Of a stretch of 11,043 bases of DNA, positions 1 to 7,000 are shown one piece after another. The position numbers and the translations under genes are program-made. This DNA comes from Uruburuella suis (lineage in GTDB: Bacteria > Pseudomonadota > Gammaproteobacteria > Burkholderiales > Neisseriaceae), in assembly GCF_004341385.1 (NCBI RefSeq), contig NZ_SLXE01000050.1, positions 1-11,043 of the forward strand, read 5' to 3'. Each line of letters opens with the position of its first letter. Position 1 is the first letter of the stretch. The notes beneath the pieces are model-generated. The model saw only the letters and a program-made list of their open reading frames with translations, was not told the origin of the DNA and searched no databases.

Positions 1-20
1 TATGCAGAAGCCGTTTAAAC

Positions 21-51
21 CGCGTGCGTGGCTGCGCCACACACCCTACAC
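21..51. repeat. Hairpin repeat, copy 1
   Basis: CGCGTGCGTG (21-30) is followed by a spacer and CACACCCTACAC (40-51). It folds as CGTGCGTGGC, loop TGC, GCCACACACC. On the minus strand the single interior mismatch becomes a G-U wobble, so the structure is better formed in RNA read with the operon. A second copy begins 151 nt to the right with different inner stem bases but the same pairing. It resembles short dyad repeats common between neisserial genes. Confidence 0.7.
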
Positions 52-104
52 ATGATGCTAAATTTCTTATTTTTGTATAAGTTTTTCATGCATTCCACTA
101 TATA

Positions 105-130
105 AGGCCGTCTGAAAATTCAGACGGCTT
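105..130. terminator. DUS inverted pair, possible bidirectional terminator
   Basis: AGGCCGTCTGAA (105-116) faces TTCAGACGGC (119-128), with AA between the two 10-mer arms. In practice this is an 8-bp stem with a 6-nt loop. Such DUS pairs often serve as intrinsic terminators in Neisseria. There is no strong T-run on either side, so termination may be weak. It also supplies an uptake signal just outside the toxin/immunity module. Confidence 0.5.
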
Positions 131-143
131 TGAAGTTTTAATT

Positions 144-188
144 AAAAAAAATCAACCTAAGCTGGACAAGACGCGTGCGTGCCTTAGG
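144..188 (-). terminator. Possible terminator of the tpsB-tpsA-immunity operon
   Basis: On the minus strand CCTAAG (188-183) can pair with CTTAGG (161-156), followed four bases later by eight T residues (151-144). The stem is only 6 bp with a 21-nt loop. It uses bases from the loop and inner stem of hairpin copy 2, so the two structures exclude each other. The stronger upstream hairpin with the same T-run in its wake may be the functional arrangement. Confidence 0.3.
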
Positions 189-203
189 GCACACACCCTA
201 CAC
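172..203. repeat. Hairpin repeat, copy 2
   Basis: It shares CGCGTGCGTG (172-181) and CACACCCTACAC (192-203) with copy 1 in the same orientation. The inner stem is GTGCC, loop TTAG, GGCAC, where copy 1 has GTGGC, loop TGC, GCCAC. Both sides of the stem differ together, so pairing is kept. It starts 18 nt beyond the stop codon of the immunity candidate and may stabilise or end that transcript. Confidence 0.7.
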
Positions 204-221
204 GCAGGCTACGCTTGCTTT

Positions 222-491
222 TTATATATAAATTAATATTGCAATCATCAGTAGAATAAAAATTAATAAAAATGTATTTATTCTTAAGAGGAATAAATTG
301 CGTTTATCAGAGATTTTTTTCAACCCCAGAATAATTGGCCATATTGAAAAAGTAATTTGATTTAACTTACTTATGAAATCAATAACACTAAAAATAAAAC
401 CTTCATTTTTAAATAATTCATATGATATTTTTATTTGTATTAAATATAGAATAACATAAACTATAAAAAGATAAATAATTATATCGTCCAA
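222..491 (-). CDS. Small hydrophobic membrane protein, probable cognate immunity protein of the upstream CdiA-type toxin
   Basis: I do not recognise the family. The gene begins just downstream of the tpsA stop codon (TAA at 518-516) on the same strand, which is the standard place for a CDI immunity gene, so co-transcription is likely. The product is 89 residues from the TTG at 491, or 93 from the TTG at 503. I prefer 491 because GAGG at 501-498 lies 6 nt before it, while the 503 codon has only A/T-rich sequence upstream. No ATG start exists in frame. In 93-residue numbering, three hydrophobic segments are visible at about 7-25, 43-61 and 74-93. The basic loop LKKISDKR (61-68) suggests the second loop is cytoplasmic, with N-terminus in and C-terminus out. 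The one 60-nt block I counted (241-300) is 20% GC, far below the rest of the locus, which suggests horizontal acquisition together with the toxin tip. Immunity function is inferred from position and size; a hypothetical membrane protein is the alternative. Confidence 0.72.
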   Translation of the reverse strand: MDDIIIYLFIVYVILYLIQIKISYELFKNEGFIFSVIDFISKLNQITFSIWPIILGLKKISDKRNLFLLRINTFLLIFILLMIAILIYI

Positions 492-515
492 AATATACCT
501 CAATTAATTTTTAAT

Positions 516-1013
516 TTATTTGCTGTTTTGTAAATTGATGCTCTTTTGATAACCAATATTGGCACCAACAAAAGCAGCTGCTCCAATTCCTATTTTCCCT
601 GTATTTATTAACGATTCTCCTTTTTCTAATCTTGCTCCAGTACAAATCCCTCCTGTTGCAGCAATAGTAACGGTGCTGCATATTTCTGCAAAAAATCCAT
701 CTTCTCGTTGCTTATTAGAAGTAGATACTCCAACGAACCCTTCTACCCCCGCACCAGCAGTACCAGCGATAGTTAAGGTAATACTTTTATCTTGGTTGAG
801 AGTAGCACTAATGTTTAATCCTAACCCAAGTGCAGCCGTTATTTCAGCGGTTATTGCGCTATTTACTTTATAGGCTTCCAGTAAAGCAAATAATTGTGAC
901 TGCTCTGTCTGGCTACTGGACTTATTGATAGTAATGCGATTAATTTCCTGATTGGCCTGCATTTGTAAGTTACGCAAAGCAGTTTCAGATAGCCCTAAAT
1001 CACCTAATGAAAA
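516..1013 (-). other. Variable C-terminal toxin domain (CdiA-CT) downstream of VENN
   Basis: These are residues 2563-2727 of TpsA, directly after the VENN codons (1025-1014). In CDI proteins this motif marks the boundary between the conserved body and an interchangeable toxin. The first half (about 2563-2615) is polar and probably helical. The second half is rich in Gly, Ala, Thr and Val in stretches such as SITLTIAGTAGAGVEGFVGV, TVTIAATGGICTG and GKIGIGAAAFVGANIGY. These look like glycine-rich beta hairpins or small-residue membrane-inserting segments separated by charged turns (NKQREDG, RLEKGE). I see no nuclease, deaminase or ADP-ribosyltransferase motif and cannot assign a family. Sampled GC is 32% at 961-1020 and 40% at 541-600, against 57-70% in the tpsA body. 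A membrane-acting toxin is suggested mainly by pairing with a membrane-embedded immunity candidate. Confidence 0.75.
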
Positions 1014-4000
1014 ATTATTCTCCACCACATTCTGTGCCATTTGGCTGCCAGAAACCACATCTGCCACATTTCCCGCAGTCGCGCCCACCGCTGCACCAAA
1101 CAGGGCGCTGAGGGTGCTGATGTTGTTTTTTTCATCGGCATTTAATTCTTGGGCAGTTTTGCCATACAGTGTTTGCGCCAGGGTGGGGGCGAGCATTTCT
1201 GCGCCGCCGGCGGCCAAGCCTGCTGCAAGTGCGTTGTTGCCCGCCGCTGTGCCGGTGAGGATGCCGTTAAGCGTATGCAGCGCCAGATGTTCTTTGCTGC
1301 CTTCTTCAGGGCGGTTGCCGCCGTCGATTTTATTCAGCTCGGCGTTTTGTTTGAAATGTTGGCCGATATGGTAAGAAACGGTGGGGTTGGCTGCGGCGGC
1401 AGCGATGCCGAGGGCGCTGTCGGTCGGGGCGGCCAAGCCTGCGGCTACTGCGCTCAGGCCGGTGCTGAGTTTCTGCCAGTTTCCTGCTTGGCGTTGGTAT
1501 TCCGCTTCGCTGAGTTGTCCGTTATCGCGCTGTTGTTTCAGGCTGTCCATTTTTTTGTTGATTGTATCTTTGGCCGATTGCACATTGCGACTGAAATTCT
1601 GCGTTACTTCCCGCTGCACATCCAATTCTTTCTGCACCTTATCCTGCTCAAAGCGGTTGTTCAGACGGCCTGAGTGTGCTGCTGCGTTATCGGTGGTGAT
1701 GTCGGTGCGGACGGCGGCAAGGGTTTGGGCAACGCTGTTTCCCGTCAACTGCTGCTGCGCAGCCGCATCGCCAATCACGATATTCTGCGTGTTGATGCCG
1801 CTTTTGGTTACGCTGCTTTGGCTGTCGCGCTCAAAGCCGAAGCCGATGGCTTGGCTGCTTTGGGCGGATGCGGCGCCGGTGGTGGTGAGGCTGCTTTGGG
1901 GTGCGGCATGGCTGCCGAGGCCCAAGTCGGCATTGAAGCCGCCGGCGGCGCCGATGCCGAAGCTGGTGCCGCTGTAGCGGCTGTGGTTTTGGATATCGCT
2001 GTGGGCGAGGGTGGCCGTCTGAAAGCGGTTGCGGTGTTCGGCTTCGGCTTTTTCGGTGGAGGTGATAAGGCCACCTTTGAGATCGGTGTGTTGCTGCACA
2101 TTCACCCGATAGCCGCCATCGCCGGCGAAGAGGCCGCTTTGTTCGGCCACCGAAGCATGGTCGGCGCGGATTTGGCTGTGGCTGAAATCGCCGCTGCCGG
2201 ACACGCCGTAGCCCACGGTGATTTGGGCGCTGCCCTGATATTGGCGGCCTTGGTGATCGGCGCGGTTTTGCAGGCTTTCGATGTGGAGGCTTTGCGCATC
2301 GAGCTCGATGCTGCTGCCGAACACCTGCGCGCCTTTGAGGGTGGTGCTGCCGCCGCTTTGCAGGGTGGTGGCGCTTTGGCTGCTGCCGATATGGCTGCCG
2401 AGGTGGGCGGCTTCGTTGCTGTTGCCGTAGCCTTTGCCGTAGTTGCCGCCGGCGGTGATGCCGAAAGAGACGCCGTTGCTGAAATCGAGCGCCACGCCGG
2501 CATTGAAGCCGGCTTGGCGGTTGTTGCGCTGCTCCTTGTGGCTTTGCCCGGCGGCGCTGATGTGGATTTGGTTTTCTGCGGCAAGGCGGGTGCCGCTTTG
2601 GCCGGCGATATCGGCGCCGCTGATGCGGATATCGCTGCCGCTGCCGGCGCCGACGGCAAAGAGCGACACCGCACCTTGTGCACCGATGTTGGCGGCATGG
2701 GCGGTTTGGCCGCTGATGCTTTGGGCGGCGCTGTTGCGCTGTTCGCCATAAGTGATGCTCACGCTCACGCCGCCGGCGTTGCCTGATTTTGCTGCCCCTT
2801 GGGCGCTTTGTGCGGCCTGATAAGCCTGCCAGCCGGCATTGGCGGCGGCCATGGCATTGGTGCGGCCGTGGCGGCTTTCGCCCACCTGCTGCATGGCGCG
2901 CGCGGCTTCTTGGGCGGTTTCCACTGCCTGAATCAGCGGCGAGCGCACGCCCACGGTGATGCCTTTTTGGGTGAAGCGGTTGCGGTAGTCGGATTGATAG
3001 GGATTGGGCGCGGCGGCAATATCGATGCTTTGTGCCGCGATATCGATATTGCCGTCGGCATACACATCGCTGCCGGTTTGGCGGTAGGCTCGGCCTGCAC
3101 GGATAAGGCTGTCGCCGCTGCCGCTGCCCGCGGTGCTGCTGCTGTGGATAATGCGGCTGCCGGTTTCTTGGCTCGTATCGGCGCGGTAGCCGATAAAGCG
3201 GCTGAAGGCGCTGCCGCCGCCCATCAGACCGTTGGTTTTGCTGCTGCTTTGCGCGCTGCTGTCGATTTGCTCTTCGGCGGCCACGATGTTGATATCGTGC
3301 GCAGCCGCCAGCTGCATGCCTTGCTCACCAAACACACGGCTGCCGATAATGTTCAAATCGCCTGCACCGGCCTGCATGCGCACGGTGCCGCCGGCCTGCG
3401 CGCTGCTGCCGATGGCGCGCAGATAATCTTGCTGCTCTTGGCTTTGGCTGCGGCTGTGGGTGGCGCTAAAGCCGATGGCGGGCATAAATTGCTCGGTGTT
3501 GGCAGCGATGCTGCCGCTGTCCCACGCCTGCCACTTTTTAAGCGCACCATCTTGGCGGCGGGCGTTTTGTATGCCCTCGATGCGTTTTTCTACTTGGCGC
3601 ACTTCGGGGGCTTTGAGGTTGAGGCCGAGCGATATGCCGCTTTGCTTGCTGTGCGCTTCGATTTGGTCGCGCTCGCGCGCATAGGCCGCGCCTAAATGAA
3701 TGCTTTGGGCTTGCAGGGTGAGATTGTTGCCGGCGGAAAGGGTGGTGGCGCGGGTGTCGATTTGCTCGGCGGCGGCAAGGGTGGTGTTGCCTTTAAGGCT
3801 GCCGATTTGGCTCTCGCTCAAGCGGGTGATGTCGGCATTGTGTTGCAGGCTTTGGCGGGATTTGCTGTAGCCTTTTGAAACCACGCCGCTTTTGATGCCG
3901 CCGCTGAGGCCGGATTTTTGGGTTTGATGAAATTCGCTGTCGAGATAGCGGCTTTGGGTGGCCGCTATGCCGATGTTGCGGCCGGTGAGGGTGGTGGCTT

Positions 4001-7000
4001 CATCGCTGATGATGCTGCTGCCGCGCACGAGTATGTCGCCCTCTTTGCCTGCGGCCAGCACCACTTCGCGCCCGCCGATGCTGCTGCCCACGGCTTCATC
4101 GTGTTGGCGGCTGTAGCGGGCGCTGCGGCTGCTGCTCGAAATCAGGCCGCGCGATTTGTCGCGGGTGGCTTCGCTTAAATCAAGCGTTTGGCGCCCTTCG
4201 CTAAGTTGGATGCCTTGCGTGCCGTAAAGCGCTGTGCGGCCGGCGCTGCTGTCGATTTGGCTTTGGCGGGCGCGGATTCGGCCGCCGGCGGCTAAGGTGA
4301 TGTCGCCGGCTGCGCTGATGGCGGTGCCGGTTTCGGCGCTTTGGTGCACATGGCGGTGGCCGGCATCGCTCAAGCTGCCGTGGGTTTCGTGTTTGGCGGT
4401 GGCCACGGTGCCCAAATCAATGTGGCCGCTGCGGGCAATCAGGCGGGTGTGGCCGCCGGCGGAAGCATTGCTGATCAGTGCGCCGTCGGCTTGAATGCCT
4501 TCGGCCGCTTCCAGATGCAGCAGGCCGTCTGAAAGGGCGGCCACATTCAGCGCGGCTGTGCGGTTGATAATGGTGCTGCCGTTTCGCTCATCGCCGCCGG
4601 TAGCGGTGGTGGCGCGCAGGCGGATGCTTTTTGCCTGAATCGAGAGGGCTTTGCCGGCGGCGATGCTGCCGCCATCAATGTGCACGCCGTCATCGGCCTG
4701 CACATGCACTTCGCCGCCTTGAATCAGGCCGCTGTGGCGGATATCTTGTGCGCCGAGGTCAACCAAGCGGCGGCCGGCAATGGTGCCGCTGTTGCGGATG
4801 CTGCCTGCATCTTGCAGGGAAACAGCATCGGCGCTGAGCAGGCCGCCGCCGCTGCTCAGATCGCCTTTGCGCGCCAGCAGATACACTTTGGGCGCAAACA
4901 CGGTTTCTTGGCTGCCGTCGGGCAGGGTGAAGGTTTGGCTTTCTATCCAGATGATGTCGCTGGTGAGGCGGGCCACCTGCTCGGCGGAAAGGGCAATGCC
5001 GGGCACAAGCTGCTGGGCTTTGGCAAAGGTGAGGCCGGAATCCATCAGCGCTTTGAATTGGGCTTCGTCATTGCTGTAGCCGTCGAGGCGGCGATAGCCG
5101 GTGAGGCGGGCCACTTGCTCGTTCACCAGCTTTTGCTCGTAATAGCCGTCGCCCAAGCGTTTGTGTGTGTATTCAGGGTCGACATTGAGCGCCTTGAGCA
5201 TGTAGTCGCTGGAGAGCCATTGCCTGTAATCGGTGAAAGCAGGATCGGTTTCAATCAAATAGCCTTGGCGGGCAGGGTTGATGTTGAACAGGCTGCTGCC
5301 GGGCAGGCGGGTGTTTGCGGCGATGCTGCGGATTTCAGGCAGGCGGGCATCGGTATTCACCGCACTGATTGCGGTGTTTGCCGCGGCGGCTGCGCCTGCG
5401 TGGGCGGGCAGATCGGCCACGCGCTGCTCAACGATAGAGATGGCCTGTGCAAATGGCTCGGTGGTGGCGGGCGGGCTGGCCACGGGGGTAACGTCTTTAT
5501 CAAAGTCGATATGGCGATCGCCCCATGTGCCGTGACTGTTGTAGCTGCCGCGGCGTGAATAGCCGCTGTTTTCAGTGCGCACGGTGGCGGGGGTGGCGTG
5601 GTTTTCGATCAGTGCTTTATCGGCTGCTTTCAGATTGCCTTCGATGGTGCCGCCTGCCAGGATTTGGCTGTTTTGGTTGCGCCAAGCGTCGCCGCTGATG
5701 TGTAGGTTGCCGCCGATGATGATTTCACCCGGCGTGCTTGAGGTGATGCGCTGTTTGTAAACAGATTGTTTGTAATCTGCTTTGCGCAGGCTTTGGGCAC
5801 CGTATTTATGTATGGGAATGTTGCCGCCGTTTTTCAGGCGGAAGTTGAGGTCGTGTGTCTCTAAATCGAAATGGCCGTCGCGCCCGTTTCTGAAGAAAGG
5901 CTCTGCTTCGCCCACCCGCGTGAATTCGGTGATATTTTCTTGTGAAACCAAATATTCTTCAACGGCGAAATGCGGATTCAGATTGTCAAGCCGGGCGGCG
6001 ACAATGCGGGCGCTGCCTTGGGCTCCAATGCGGGCGCCGGCATTGGTGAGCGTGTCGGCGCTGCCCTCAGCTTCGTGCGTGTTGCCCAAGCGGCCGCCGA
6101 TGTTCAGACGGCCTTCGCTGGAAAGCAGGGTGCCTTCTTGATTGGTGATGTTTTGCGCGCCGATATCGAGCTGCCGGCGTGCGGCGATGGCTGCGGATTT
6201 TTCCTGCTCGTCGCGGTTGATTAAATCGGTGGCGGCCAGCGCCACATGGTTGCCGTAGATGCGGCCGCTGCCGCTGTTGAGCAAGGTGGTGCCGGCTTCG
6301 ATGAGGGTGAGGCCGTTGCTGTTGATCAGGCCGCGGTTGCTGAGGCTTTGGGCGGCGCTCAGGTGGGTTGTGCTGCCGGATTGGATGTTGCCGCCCGCGC
6401 TGTTGTCGATATCGGTGGCGCTCAGGTGCACGCTTTCGCCGCCTTGCAGGGTGTGGCGGTTGTTCAGACGGCCTGCGCTTTCTATGCTGAGGCGGCGGCC
6501 GGCTTCGATATCGGCTTGGCTGCTGAAGTTGTGTTGCAGGGCGATGCTCAAATCGCGGCCGGCGGCAAGCCTGCCGCTGTTGGCGAGGGATTGGGCTTGG
6601 ATGCGGGCATCTTCGCCGGCGAGGATTTCGCCTAGGTTGCGGATGCTGAGCGTGTTTTGTTGGTTGTCGTGAATGGAAAGCTGCCCGGCGCTGCTGATTT
6701 GGCCGCCGTGGTTGGCCAGGCCGTCTGAAAGATTGAGCTCGGTGAACTCGTTGCTGCGGATGTGGCCGCTTTGGTTGTCGAGCGTTTGCGCTTTGATGTT
6801 TAAGCGCTCTGCATCAATGCTGCCGCCGGTGTTGTCGAGGTGTTGTGCGGCGGCAAGGCTGATGCTTGGGGCGGCGATGCGGCCGCTTGGGTTGCGCAGC
6901 GCGGTGCTGTTGATGTGCAGGCTGCCGGCCGATTGGAGCGTGCCTTGATGATTGTCCAACGTTTGGGTGTGGATGTTGAGGCCGTCTGAAGATTGAAGGC

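Larger units (their letters stand above)
1..221. other. Non-coding interval downstream of the operon, rich in hairpin repeats
   Basis: No credible gene was found here. It lies 3' of the candidate immunity gene and holds two copies of a hairpin repeat (21-51 and 172-203), a DUS inverted pair between them (105-130), and a T-run on the minus strand at 151-144. The rest is AT-rich with no recognised element. No orphan toxin fragment or second immunity gene is visible before the window ends. Confidence 0.7.

Noticed and set aside
21..203. Two spaced repeats considered as a CRISPR remnant
   Set aside because: Only two copies 151 nt apart, internally variable and self-complementary; no cas genes.
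559..873. Plus-strand open frame of 104 codons opposite the toxin tip, considered as an antisense immunity gene
   Set aside because: Immunity genes lie downstream on the toxin strand, and the translation has no recognisable features; the minus-strand gene at 222-491 fits better.
1674..2786. Long open frame of 370 codons on the plus strand, antisense to tpsA
   Set aside because: Ala/Gly-dominated translation with no domain; a by-product of GC-rich codon use in tpsA. Similar antisense frames occur along both tps genes (for example 4680-5558 and 8061-8735).
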